From Zoogloea sp. (GTDB lineage Bacteria; Pseudomonadota; Gammaproteobacteria; Burkholderiales; Rhodocyclaceae), in assembly GCF_023150065.1 (NCBI RefSeq), contig NZ_JAKLLN010000012.1, positions 62,001-126,000 of the forward strand: DNA of 64,000 bases, written 5' to 3'. The position numbers and the translations under genes were made by a program. Under the pieces are notes generated by a model that worked only from the letters and a program-made list of their open reading frames with translations, did no database searches and was not told the DNA's origin. Within the stretch, counting starts at the first letter, position 1. Each line of letters opens with the position of its first letter. Positions 17,830-26,336 of the stretch are shown in pieces.

Positions 17830-20800
17830 TCAGAAGCGCAGCTGGGCCTGCAGCATCAGGGTGCGCCGGGGGTAGAACAGGGCCACCCGGGGGTCGCCGT
17901 TGAGGTCGGTGTTGTGGAAGCGGAAGTCCCGGTCGAAGAGGTTGTAGATGCCCAGGCTGGCGCTGAGGCGCTGGGGCAGCACGGGCAGGGACAGGCGCAG
18001 GTTGCTCACTGTGAAGGTGGAGCGGGCGTCGGCGGCGCTGCCGTCGCCGGCGATCTGGCTGGCCCGCTGGCGCACTACCCAGTGCTCCAGCAGGGTGTCC
18101 ACGGGGCCGGTCTTGAGCCACAGGCGCAGGGGCAGCTGGTCGGTGGCCACCTTCCAGGGGAGGTTCCGTTGCAGGCCGTCGCTGGCGTCGTAGCGGATGG
18201 TCTCGTGGCGCCATTCGGCGCTGAGCAGGGCATGGCGGCCCAGGGGCAGGGCCAGGTGGGCCCGGTGCAGGGTCTCCTTCCAGTCGGCCAGGTGGTACCG
18301 GCCTGTGAGTGGGTCGGCCATGGGGGCATCGAGCCAGCGCCAGGAGGCCTCCAACCCGCCGCTCAGGGCGCCATCCAGGCGCTGCTCCATGGCGACTGCA
18401 GCGCGGCGCCAGCGGGTGCCGGCGAATTCGTCAAAGACCTGGTTGAAGCCGGCAAACTGGGTGGGGGCCAGGCTCTCGGCGTCGTAGCGGGAGCCCGACA
18501 CCCCCTGGAAGACGGCCGCCCGCAGGGTGGTGCCGCTGGCGGCGCGCAGCACCGCGCCGAGCTTGCCGTTGATCCGCTCCGATTGGGGCAGGTCCAGGTC
18601 CTTGAAGCGCACGTAGTCGGCACCGCCGTGCAGGGTCAGGCTGGGCAGCACGCGCCACTGGGCATAGCCGAAGGCGGTGTCCCGGTCGGTCTTGAGGGGC
18701 ACGGTGGGCAGCCGGGTCACGTCCAGCACCAGGCTCGGGTCCATGCTCAGGGCGGTGGCCACGGAGAGGTTCTGGTTGCCGGACTGGCGGGCGATGGCGG
18801 TGCCGGCGCTCAGGGCGTAGCTGTCACGCTGGCGGGTGTATAGGGCCGACAGGCCGCGGGTGCGGATGCCTGAATTGGCCTCGCTGTTGATGTCCAGCTC
18901 CAGCCCATACAGGGGGTCGCTGTAGCGGAAGAAGTCCTGCTGCAGGATGCGGAAGCGCTGGGTGTTGGTTTCGACGAGGATCTCGTCGCCCTCGCCCAGC
19001 TCGTGACGCAGGGCGATGCGGCCCAAGTCGTTGAGGTTGCGCTGCAGCAGGTTGCTGGCCTGGCTGTCGAACAGGGGGCGGTAGGCGGTGCTGCCCGTGC
19101 GTTCGGTGTGGCGGGCTTCGGCCAGCAGGGTGGTGCCCGGGGCGAGCTGGAAGCGGGCGTCCAGGCGGCTGCCGGCCAGGTGGGTGTCGGCACCGGCGGG
19201 GGTGAGGCCGGCGTAGCGGTAGTCGAAGCTGCCGAAAGAAAGCTGGCCCTGCTCCCAGGAGTGGGACAGGAGGGCGCTGGCGGCCAGGGTGCTGTGGCTG
19301 CCGCCGCCCAGGGTGGCGGCAAAGCGGGTGGGCTTGCGCTCGAAGAAGGCGGTGGCTTCGTCGGGCGACACGGCCCGGGGGCCGTCGAACAGGGGCAGGG
19401 GCGGCATCACGAACTGGGGGGCCTGGGGCCACTGGCCGATGGGTTGGCGCAGGTTGGCCTGGAGCAGCTCTGACAGGCGGGCGCCCTCGAAGCGCGGCAG
19501 GTCGGCGTAGGCGTCAGCCAGCAGGCGATGGGCGGCGGGGCTGGCCAGGTCGTCCTCGATGGCGTTCATGGCGGCGCCCTGGGCCGGGGCGGTGAGGCCC
19601 ACCTGCTGGTAGGCGGCGCCCAGGCTCGCGCTGCGGGCGGCCCGGTCCTGGTCGAGCAGGGTGCCGGAGCGCAGCACCGAGCGGTTGGCGTTGCGGGCCA
19701 GGGCTTCTTCGCCGCTGTAGAGGGCGGCCAGGGGCTCGCCCTCGCGCAGCTGGCGGAAGGCATCGAAATACCAGGGGGTGGGCGAGGCCGGGTCGAGGCG
19801 GCGGGCCAGGTCGAACTGGTCGCCGGCCACCTTGCTGCGGGCTTCTTCCATGTAGGCGCGGCCCAGGTAGCTGCGCAGCTCGGCGTTGGCGGGGTCGAGG
19901 AGGGCGGCGATCTCGATTTCACGGCGGCCGGCTTCGGTGTGGCCCTGGCGCATCAGGGCCAGGCCGAGGCCGAAGTGGGCCAGGGGGTCGGCGTCGTTGC
20001 GGGCCAGGGTGGCTTCGAAGCCGCTGGCCGCGGCGGCGGTCTCGCCCCCCAGGAGGCGGGCAAAGGCGGCCAGGGCGGCGGCGCGGGGGGTGTCGGGGGC
20101 CAGGGCCAGGGCGCGCCGGGCGCTGTCGCCACCGGCCTGGGCGCGGCCCAGGCCCAGCTCGAGTTCGGCCTGGCGAGCGTGGGCGAGGGGGTCGTCGGGG
20201 CTCAGGGCGGTGGCCCGGCGGGCGGCTTCGAGGGCGGCGGGGAGCTGGCGGGCGGCCTGCAGGGCGTAGCTGTAGGCGAGCTGGGCGGCCGGTGAATCGG
20301 GGCTGCGTTCGACGTTCTGGCGGGCGCTGTCGAGGGCGGCGGGGTTGTTGCGGGCCACCTGGATCACGGCGGCGGTGGCGTCGAGGGCGGGGTGGGTGCC
20401 CGGGGCAAAGCGGGCCAGCACGGCGCCGGCGTCGTCGGCGCGGCCCAGGCCCAGCAGCACGCCGGCCTTGAAGGCGGCCAGGGCGGGGGTGCTGTCCACG
20501 TCGGGCAGGGGGGCGAGGCGGTCGAGGGCGTCGCGGGCATGGCCGGCGGCCAGATCGGCCTGGGCGGCGGCTATGGCCTGGCGGGTGGCGTCGGGGTAGG
20601 TGGCCAGCTCGGCCGGGCGGAGGTGCTGCACCTGGGGGTAATGGATGGCCCAGGCCACGGCGTCGAGGGGGCGCACGGTGATGCTGGCCGGCGCGCCGCC
20701 GGCACGGGCTTCGATGGCCTGGCCGGCGCCGATGCGTTGCTCGCCGGCGCTGTTGCCGGTGCGCACGCGGCCTTCGGCCACCACCACGCGGGCCTGGCTG

Positions 20801-21291
20801 TCGTCGGCGGCCACGGTGAATTCGGTGCCGTCCACGAAGGCGTTGACGAAGGGGGTGATGACGCCGAAGCGCTTGTTGAAGCGGCTGATCACGTGCACCA
20901 CGCCTTTGGGCAGGCGCAGCTCGCCGGTGGCGTTGGCCTCGGGCAGGGTCAGGGTGGTGTTCTGGTCGAGGCGCACCAGCACGTCCTGGGCCAGCACCAC
21001 GGCGGCCCGGCCGGGGCCGCGCACGGCCACCTGGTCGCCGGGGCACAGGGCCTGGCGCGGGGTGGCTGTGTGCCATTGGGCGCTGCCGGCGGCGCGCACT
21101 TCGATGCGGCCTTCGGTGGCGGCGAGGCGCCCGCTGGGCGGTTCGCAGGCGAGGGCATCAAGGGATAGGGTGGCGAGGGCCGAGAAGGCGAGGCTCAGGC
21201 CGAGGCTGAGGGGCCGTAGGGCAAAGGTCTGCGGCAGTCGGGCGAGGGGCTGCATTGCGGGCGTACCGGAGCGAAGGGCGGTGTGTGGCAA
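17830..21291 (-). CDS. FecR-TPR-beta-barrel outer membrane protein
   Basis: 1153 residues in four parts. A signal peptide (start at 21291 or at Met13, 21255). A FecR-type domain (about 55-190), with GRIEVRAAGSAQWHTATPRQ, PGDQVAVRGPGRAAVVL and VDGTEFTVAADDSQARVVVA. A TPR solenoid (about 225-640), with repeats such as AALEAARRATALSPDDPLAHA. A C-terminal beta-barrel (about 680-1153) ending LGIYNLFDRDFRFHNTDLNG and then MLQAQLRF, with a terminal Phe typical of Bam substrates. The barrel end resembles TonB-dependent receptors, but there is no plug domain or TonB box; overall layout recalls TPR-porins of exopolysaccharide export such as PgaA. FecR normally talks to an anti-sigma partner; none is nearby. 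It follows the CHASE2 cyclase by 84 bases, suggesting one operon. Confidence 0.85.
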   Translation of the reverse strand: MPHTALRSGTPAMQPLARLPQTFALRPLSLGLSLAFSALATLSLDALACEPPSGRLAATEGRIEVRAAGSAQWHTATPRQALCPGDQVAVRGPGRAAVVLAQDVLVRLDQNTTLTLPEANATGELRLPKGVVHVISRFNKRFGVITPFVNAFVDGTEFTVAADDSQARVVVAEGRVRTGNSAGEQRIGAGQAIEARAGGAPASITVRPLDAVAWAIHYPQVQHLRPAELATYPDATRQAIAAAQADLAAGHARDALDRLAPLPDVDSTPALAAFKAGVLLGLGRADDAGAVLARFAPGTHPALDATAAVIQVARNNPAALDSARQNVERSPDSPAAQLAYSYALQAARQLPAALEAARRATALSPDDPLAHARQAELELGLGRAQAGGDSARRALALAPDTPRAAALAAFARLLGGETAAAASGFEATLARNDADPLAHFGLGLALMRQGHTEAGRREIEIAALLDPANAELRSYLGRAYMEEARSKVAGDQFDLARRLDPASPTPWYFDAFRQLREGEPLAALYSGEEALARNANRSVLRSGTLLDQDRAARSASLGAAYQQVGLTAPAQGAAMNAIEDDLASPAAHRLLADAYADLPRFEGARLSELLQANLRQPIGQWPQAPQFVMPPLPLFDGPRAVSPDEATAFFERKPTRFAATLGGGSHSTLAASALLSHSWEQGQLSFGSFDYRYAGLTPAGADTHLAGSRLDARFQLAPGTTLLAEARHTERTGSTAYRPLFDSQASNLLQRNLNDLGRIALRHELGEGDEILVETNTQRFRILQQDFFRYSDPLYGLELDINSEANSGIRTRGLSALYTRQRDSYALSAGTAIARQSGNQNLSVATALSMDPSLVLDVTRLPTVPLKTDRDTAFGYAQWRVLPSLTLHGGADYVRFKDLDLPQSERINGKLGAVLRAASGTTLRAAVFQGVSGSRYDAESLAPTQFAGFNQVFDEFAGTRWRRAAVAMEQRLDGALSGGLEASWRWLDAPMADPLTGRYHLADWKETLHRAHLALPLGRHALLSAEWRHETIRYDASDGLQRNLPWKVATDQLPLRLWLKTGPVDTLLEHWVVRQRASQIAGDGSAADARSTFTVSNLRLSLPVLPQRLSASLGIYNLFDRDFRFHNTDLNGDPRVALFYPRRTLMLQAQLRF

Positions 21292-21375
21292 ATTGCCGGG
21301 CTTGCCGGGGATATTAACTGCAAAAGGATGTGACTTGCAGCATTGCAGGTGCAGTTTGCATTTGTCCTTGAATGC
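21292..21375. promoter_or_regulatory. Clustered TGCAG motifs between cyclase and barrel genes
   Basis: Within 84 bases there are CTGCAA (21318-21323), TTGCAG (21335-21340), TTGCAG (21343-21348) and GTGCAG/TTGCAT nearby. The first pair is an inverted repeat spaced by 11. A lone TGTGA half-site lies at about 21330. The cluster is AT-richer than the flanking genes and may hold a promoter or regulator site for the barrel gene; nothing proves it. Confidence 0.3.
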
Positions 21376-23418
21376 TCATTTTTGCGTGAGCACGATGCAG
21401 CCGTCGGCGTCGGGGAGGGGCTGGCCGGCCAGGCGGCTTTCGCAGCGTTCCACGTAGAAATGGGCGGGGCCGTCGCCGGGGCTGGCGGCGAGGGCGATGC
21501 GCAAGTGCAGGCGGGCCAGATCGAGGGCGCCATCGGCATAGGCCTGGCGGGCGGTGTCGAAGGCCTGGCGGGCGTCGGCGGGCTGGGGCGCGGGGCTGAG
21601 TTCGTGGAGGTCGATGGGGCTGCGCTTGCCGGCCAGCACGAAGCGCCCGAGCGGTCTTGCGTACCCTGCGCCGGGGGCGTCGGTGTGGTGGGCGAGCACC
21701 GCCGAGGAGGCCAGGATGCGCGTGCCGAGGGCTTTGTTGATGCTCTGGATGCGGCTGCTGGTGTTGACGATGTCGCCCACCACGCGCAGCTCCCGGCGGG
21801 CGTCGGCACCCACCTCGCCGAGAAATACCGGGCCGTAGTGGAGGCCGAAGCGGGTCGGCAGCGCGGTGTCGTCCCCGGCCGGGGCCTCGTTCATCAGGCG
21901 GTGCAGTTCGAGGGCGGCGGCGCAGGCCTGGCGGCAGGCGTCGGCGCTGCTGTCGTCGGCCAGCCACAGGCACATGGCGGAGTCGCCGACGATGTCCATC
22001 ACGTGCCCGCCGTGGGCTTCGACCACGGGCAGGAAACGGGCGAAGTAGCGGTTCAGGGCCTCGGTGGTGGCGGCCGGGCTGAGGGTCTCGGAGAGGCGGG
22101 TGTAGGCCTCGATGTCGCTGCACAGGCATACCCCATGCACGCTGCGCCCGCCTTCGTGGCCGCGCAGCAGGGCCACGAGCTTTTCGCTGCCCTTGCGGCT
22201 GAGGCCCAGGGCGAGGGCCTTTTCCAGGTCGCGCTCGCGCTGGCGGGCGGCCCGACCGTGGCTGAACAGCCCGAAGGCGGTGGCGACGAGGGGGGCGAGC
22301 AGCCCCGGCAGGATCACCGGCAGCCATACCTGGTGCCAGACGAAGCTCCACGCAGCGAGACCGATCCAGGCCAGGCCAAGGCCGGCGCTGAGGGCCAGGG
22401 CCCGGGGGGTGGTGGCAAAGCGCCACAGGGCGGCGAGGGCTGCGCTCCAGGCCAGCAGGGCGGCGAGCAGGGGGGCACCCTGGGGGCGCAGCAGGGTGGA
22501 GCCGTCGAGGAGGTTGGAGAGGGCCGTGGCGCACAGCTCCACCCCGCTGATGTCGAGCCCGTCCGGGGTGCTGTAGGGGGTGCGGAAGATGTCGCCCTGG
22601 CGCGACTGGTTGAATTCGGAGAAGCCGATCAGCACGGCCTTGCCGCGGAAGGCGGCGTCGCCGCTGGCCGGGTCGGCCACCCGTTCGAGGGCTTCGGTGT
22701 AGGACAGGGTGCGGATGCTGCCGAGGGGGCCGTAGAGGTTGAGGGCGTGCAGGCGGGTGTCGGGCGAGGGGGAGATGGCGGCGGGGGTGCCGGCAGTCAT
22801 CAGCTGGGCCATCAGCATGGGCAGGGAGGGATGGTCGCCGATGCTGGGGATGAAGCCCCAGAACTCGAAGACCCCCTCGGGCGTCTTGGGCATGATGAAG
22901 GGGCCGCTGGCCCAGGCCGCGTCCTGCAGCAGGGGCAGGGGGCGGGTGAGGTGGTCCACGTGGGCGATGATCTGCCCGTCGGGGCGGGTGACGGCTTCCC
23001 GGGACAGGCCCTCCATGAGCACCACGTTGCCGGCCCGGTGGATGGCGTCGGCCAGGGCCTGGTCGCCCTCCGGCTCCCGGGCCCGCTCGAAGAGCACGTC
23101 AAAGCCGATCACCCGGGCACCCCGGTCCACCAGCCCATTGACCAGCCGGGCATGCAGGTGGCGCGGCCAGCGTTCGGGGCGTTCGGACTGGCCCAGGGCC
23201 CGGGCCGAGCGGGAATCGAGGGTTATAATCACTACCTCCTGCGGTGGTTGACGTGTTCCCCGCAGGGCATACAGAAGCTCCAGCCCGGCACCTTGTTCCA
23301 TGTCCCGGGCGGGGGAAAACAGGGCGGCGGCCATCGTCAGCAGCGAGGCCAGTACCAGTCCGAAGAGGGTTTTGTCGAGGCGTTGCAATGGCGGTCTCAG
23401 GGCTGGGCTCGGGGGCAC
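21376..23418 (-). CDS. CHASE2-domain adenylate/guanylate cyclase
   Basis: 680 residues. One N-terminal membrane helix (TLFGLVLASLLTMAAALF), a periplasmic CHASE2 sensor domain (about 45-335, with VVIITLDSRSARALGQSER and RGARVIGFDVLFERAREPEG), three closely spaced membrane helices (about 355-425), and a cytoplasmic class III cyclase domain (about 455-625). Metal-binding Asps are in LCSDIEAYTRLSE and DIVGDSAMCLW; the transition-state Asn/Arg pair is in VGDIVNTSSRIQS. The Lys that usually precedes xxGD and selects adenine is Asp here (MDIVGD), while the second specificity residue, Asp in VVGDIVN, is kept. Start lies 26 bases from the divergent CRP-like gene, so both share a control region. Confidence 0.93.
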   Translation of the reverse strand: MPPSPALRPPLQRLDKTLFGLVLASLLTMAAALFSPARDMEQGAGLELLYALRGTRQPPQEVVIITLDSRSARALGQSERPERWPRHLHARLVNGLVDRGARVIGFDVLFERAREPEGDQALADAIHRAGNVVLMEGLSREAVTRPDGQIIAHVDHLTRPLPLLQDAAWASGPFIMPKTPEGVFEFWGFIPSIGDHPSLPMLMAQLMTAGTPAAISPSPDTRLHALNLYGPLGSIRTLSYTEALERVADPASGDAAFRGKAVLIGFSEFNQSRQGDIFRTPYSTPDGLDISGVELCATALSNLLDGSTLLRPQGAPLLAALLAWSAALAALWRFATTPRALALSAGLGLAWIGLAAWSFVWHQVWLPVILPGLLAPLVATAFGLFSHGRAARQRERDLEKALALGLSRKGSEKLVALLRGHEGGRSVHGVCLCSDIEAYTRLSETLSPAATTEALNRYFARFLPVVEAHGGHVMDIVGDSAMCLWLADDSSADACRQACAAALELHRLMNEAPAGDDTALPTRFGLHYGPVFLGEVGADARRELRVVGDIVNTSSRIQSINKALGTRILASSAVLAHHTDAPGAGYARPLGRFVLAGKRSPIDLHELSPAPQPADARQAFDTARQAYADGALDLARLHLRIALAASPGDGPAHFYVERCESRLAGQPLPDADGCIVLTQK

Positions 23419-23444
23419 GCTGTCATCGGAGGGGGAAGCGGGCT

Positions 23445-24095
23445 GTGAAGTATCTGGATCGGGTGGATCTGTTCGACGGCCTCAGTGATGAGCAGGCCGA
23501 AGTGCTGAGGGGGCGTTCGCGCATCCGCAGTTTTGCGCCCAACACCATTGTCGTCAATGAGGGTGACGATGGCAGCAGCCTGTTCGTGGTGCAGAGCGGC
23601 TCGCTGAAGGTCTTCCTGACCGACAACATCGGTCGCGAGGTGACCCTGTCGCTCCTCGATCCGGGTGACTATTTCGGCGAGCTGGCCCTGCTCGACGACG
23701 CGCCCCGCTCCGCCTCGGTCATCGCCCTGACCCGCAGTGAAGTGCTGCAGATCCCCCGGACGGCCTTTCTGGCCCTCATCGAGGCCTACCCCGCGTGCAT
23801 GCAGATCGTGCTGCGCAACCTGGTGGGGCGCATCCGCACCTTGACCGAAAGCGTGCGCGCCCTGGCCCTGGTGGATGTCTTCGGGCGGATCTCGCGGCTG
23901 TTCGATTCCCTGGCCGTGGAGGAGGACGGGGTGGCCGTCATCGACCGCCGCCTCACCCAGCAGGATCTGGCCAACATGGTCGGTGCCTCCCGGGAGATGG
24001 TGAATCGCATCCTGCGCGACATGGTCTCCGGCGGTTACGTGGAGATCGAGCCCCAGCGCATCATCCTGCGCAAGAAGCTCCCCGAGCACTGGTAG
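23445..24095 (+). CDS. CRP/FNR-family regulator with intact cyclic-nucleotide pocket
   Basis: 216 residues from GTG 23445 (GGAGGGGGA about 9 bases upstream). A longer in-frame start at 23387 would overlap the divergent cyclase. N-terminal cNMP-binding domain (about 10-125) contains a canonical phosphate-binding cassette FGELALLDDAPRSAS, with the Glu of FGEL and the Arg-Ser that contact cAMP ribose-phosphate in E. coli CRP. A dimerisation helix (about 105-135) is followed by a winged HTH (LTQQDLANMVGASREMVNRI) with the Arg-Glu pair CRP uses to read TGTGA. No N-terminal Fe-S cysteines, so not an FNR oxygen sensor. Most likely the receptor for the product of the adjacent cyclase. Confidence 0.9.
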   Translation: MKYLDRVDLFDGLSDEQAEVLRGRSRIRSFAPNTIVVNEGDDGSSLFVVQSGSLKVFLTDNIGREVTLSLLDPGDYFGELALLDDAPRSASVIALTRSEVLQIPRTAFLALIEAYPACMQIVLRNLVGRIRTLTESVRALALVDVFGRISRLFDSLAVEEDGVAVIDRRLTQQDLANMVGASREMVNRILRDMVSGGYVEIEPQRIILRKKLPEHW

Positions 24096-24136
24096 TCTGA
24101 TGTAAAAACCTTGCTATCAGTAAGGTAATTTTCGAT

Positions 24137-24165
24137 CCCTTGACTACACTGAAATAAACCAAGGG
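24137..24165 (+). other. Inverted repeat covering the SD of the next gene
   Basis: CCCTTG (24137-24142) can pair with CAAGGG (24160-24165), which is part of the AAGGGAG Shine-Dalgarno of the gene at 24175. The loop is 17 AT-rich bases. If it folds, it would limit ribosome access. The overlapping TTGACT could instead be a -35 without a clear -10. Confidence 0.3.
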
Positions 24166-24174
24166 AGACACATC

Positions 24175-24387
24175 ATGAGCTTCATCGATACACCCATCAG
24201 CCGTTGCGAAGCCGTGCGCGAAATGGTCCTGACCGACCAGACCCAGCGCCAGTGCGCCCACGAACATGACTGCCCGCCGGGGCGTCAGTGCCCCCTGGAC
24301 GGGTGCTTCGCCGAGGTTTCGGGCATCACCGAAGAGACCACCCGGAGCGCCGTGGCCCAGGCTGCGGCAGCCCATCCCACACCCTGA
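24175..24387 (+). CDS. Small hypothetical protein, 70 residues, cysteine-containing
   Basis: ATG 24175 with a good AAGGGAG SD. Sequence is soluble and mildly acidic; Cys at about 11, 27, 33, 40 and 44 include the tight cluster CAHEHDCPPGRQCPLDGC, which with two His could bind a metal. No signal peptide. Followed after 3 bases by another small ORF. No function recognised. Confidence 0.7.
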   Translation: MSFIDTPISRCEAVREMVLTDQTQRQCAHEHDCPPGRQCPLDGCFAEVSGITEETTRSAVAQAAAAHPTP

Positions 24388-24390
24388 TCC

Positions 24391-24597
24391 ATGGCCAATC
24401 GCACCCTCGGAACCCGTCAGAAAATGATCTTCCGCGGCCCCGGCCAGGGGCCCGGGAAGGGTGCGCCCAAGGGGCCACGCAACCCGCTCGTCGTGCCCGC
24501 CCTGCAGCGCAAGGCCGGCCCCCACGAAAAGTCCCAGGGCGCCAAACGCCAGGAAGCGCAACGCATCCTGCGCAGCCGGACGGACGAGGAGCTGTAG
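24391..24597 (+). CDS. Small basic hypothetical protein, 68 residues
   Basis: Strongly basic, starting MANRTLGTRQKMIFRGPGQG, with KGPRNPLVVPALQRKAGPHE in the middle. It lacks a signal or membrane segment. Such Lys/Arg/Gly/Pro-rich short proteins may bind nucleic acid, but this is only composition. It is 3 bases after the preceding small ORF, so the two are probably co-transcribed. Confidence 0.65.
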   Translation: MANRTLGTRQKMIFRGPGQGPGKGAPKGPRNPLVVPALQRKAGPHEKSQGAKRQEAQRILRSRTDEEL

Positions 24598-24657
24598 GGC
24601 GGTTTTCGTTTTTCGGGTTAAGCGACGCCCGACTTGGCCGTTTGCTGAACGCGCCGA

Positions 24658-24675
24658 GGTCGAACGAATTCGACC
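24658..24675. terminator. Hairpin between convergent small ORF and parB
   Basis: GGTCGAA / TTCGACC, a perfect 7-bp stem with a CGAA loop, lies 7 bases past the parB stop. No U-tract on either side; a modest candidate for ending the par operon. Confidence 0.4.
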
Positions 24676-24682
24676 CCGCGGG

Positions 24683-25555
24683 TCAGGATTTGAGATTCAG
24701 CCGGTCGAGCAGGCCGTCGAGTTGATCGAGGCTGCCGAACTGGATGGTGACGGCGCCGACGCCCTTGTTGTTGGCCTTGATCTTCACCGTGGCGCCGAGG
24801 CGGTCGGCGATTTCTTCTTCGAGGCGCAGGATGTCCCGGTCGGGTGCCGGGGTGGGCAGCTTCGATTTCGGGTTGAGGGCCTGGTGTACCAGGCGTTCGG
24901 CTTCGCGCACCGACAGGCCGCGGGCGGCGATGAGGTTGGCGAGGCCGATCTGGTTGGCGCCGTCAAGGGGCAGCAGGGCGCGGGCGTGGCCCATGTCGAT
25001 GTCGCCGGCCATCAGCAGCTCCTGCACCGGGGGGGCGAGCTGGAGCAGGCGCAGCAGGTTGGAGGCGGCGGGGCGGGAGCGCCCGACGGCGTCGGCGGCC
25101 TGCTGGTGGGTCATGCCGAATTCGTCGATGAGGCGCTGGATGCCGCCGGCTTCTTCGAGGGGGTTGAGGTCTTCCCGCTGGATGTTCTCGATCAGGGACA
25201 TGGCCAGGGCGGCTTCGTCCGGGATCTCGCGCACCAGGCAGGGCACGTCATTCAGGCCGGCCAGCTGGGCGGCGCGCCAGCGGCGTTCGCCGGCGATGAT
25301 CTCGTAGCGCCTGCTGTCGAAGCTGCCGCCGATGGGGCGCACCAGGATGGGCTGCATCACCCCTTGGGACTTGATCGAGGCGGCCAGCTCTTCCAGGGAG
25401 CCCGGGTCCATGCGGGTGCGAGGCTGGTATTTGCCCGGCTGCAGTTCGGCGGCGGGCAGGGTCTGGAGTTCGCCCTGGGCCTGGTCGCTGTCGTTGTTGG
25501 CGGCGAGGAGGGCGTCGAGGCCGCGGCCGAGGCCTTTGAGTTTGGGAGGTGCCAT
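24683..25555 (-). CDS. parB: Chromosome-partitioning protein ParB
   Basis: 290 residues from ATG 25555; upstream reading in the same frame belongs to parA shadow sequence. N-terminal LKGLGRGLDALL (ParA-stimulating arginine region), CTPase/clamp region with YQPRTRMDPGSLEELAASIK and the GERRWRAAQLAG motif, IENIQREDLNPLEEA, the HTH (MTHQQAADAVGRSRPAASNL), and a C-terminal dimerisation domain. Binds parS and loads as a sliding clamp for origin segregation. Follows parA by 8 bases; no parS was found in the window. Confidence 0.98.
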   Translation of the reverse strand: MAPPKLKGLGRGLDALLAANNDSDQAQGELQTLPAAELQPGKYQPRTRMDPGSLEELAASIKSQGVMQPILVRPIGGSFDSRRYEIIAGERRWRAAQLAGLNDVPCLVREIPDEAALAMSLIENIQREDLNPLEEAGGIQRLIDEFGMTHQQAADAVGRSRPAASNLLRLLQLAPPVQELLMAGDIDMGHARALLPLDGANQIGLANLIAARGLSVREAERLVHQALNPKSKLPTPAPDRDILRLEEEIADRLGATVKIKANNKGVGAVTIQFGSLDQLDGLLDRLNLKS

Positions 25556-25563
25556 GGTGGGGT

Positions 25564-26334
25564 TCAGAGGGTCTTGACCCGTTCGATCATTTCTTTGGCG
25601 AAGGCCAGGTAGGCCTGGGCGCCCTTGGCGCTGCGGTCGAAGACCACGCCGGGGATGCCGTGGCTGGGGGCTTCGGCCAGGCGCACGTTGCGCGGCACGA
25701 TGGCCTTGAAGACCTTGTCGCCGAAGTGGGCCTCGAGCTGGGCGGAGACCTGCTGCTGCAGGGTGACGCGGGGGTCGAACATGACCCGCAGCAGGCCGAT
25801 GATGGACAGGTCGCGGTTGAGGTTGGCGTGGACCTTCTTGATGGAATTCACCAGGTCGGAGAGGCCTTCCAGGGCGTAGTACTCGCATTGCATGGGGATG
25901 ATCACCCCGTGGGCGGCACACAGGCCGTTGAGGGTCAGCAGCGAGAGGGACGGCGGGCAGTCCACCAGCACGAAGTCGTATTCGGTCTGGTGCAGGGCGA
26001 GGGCGTCGCGCATGCGGTTCTCGCGGCGGTCGAGGCCGACCAGCTCGACTTCGGCGCCGGCCAGGTCGCGGTTGGCGGGGATCAGGTCGTAGCCGCCGCT
26101 CTCGGAGCGCACCCGGGCGTCGGCCACGGTGCCCAGGCCCACCAGCAGGTGATAGACCGATTTGGTCAGGGTGCGCTTGTCGATGCCGCTGCCCATGGTG
26201 GCGTTGCCCTGGGGGTCGAGGTCGATGAGCAGCACGCGCTGGCCGGCGGTGGCGAGGCCGGCGGCCAGGTTGACGCAGGTGGTCGTCTTGCCGACGCCGC
26301 CCTTCTGGTTGGCGATGCAGAAAATGCGGGCCAT
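25564..26334 (-). CDS. parA: Chromosome-partitioning ATPase ParA
   Basis: 256-residue deviant Walker-A ATPase: ARIFCIANQKGGVGKTTTCV with the signature lysine, Walker A' DFVLVDCPPSLSLLT, and Walker B-like LLIDLDPQGNATMGSG. Drives origin segregation with ParB. It follows rsmG by 2 bases; mnmG-rsmG-parA-parB is a conserved order near many bacterial origins, although dnaA and oriC are not in this window. Confidence 0.98.
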   Translation of the reverse strand: MARIFCIANQKGGVGKTTTCVNLAAGLATAGQRVLLIDLDPQGNATMGSGIDKRTLTKSVYHLLVGLGTVADARVRSESGGYDLIPANRDLAGAEVELVGLDRRENRMRDALALHQTEYDFVLVDCPPSLSLLTLNGLCAAHGVIIPMQCEYYALEGLSDLVNSIKKVHANLNRDLSIIGLLRVMFDPRVTLQQQVSAQLEAHFGDKVFKAIVPRNVRLAEAPSHGIPGVVFDRSAKGAQAYLAFAKEMIERVKTL

Positions 26335-26336
26335 GC

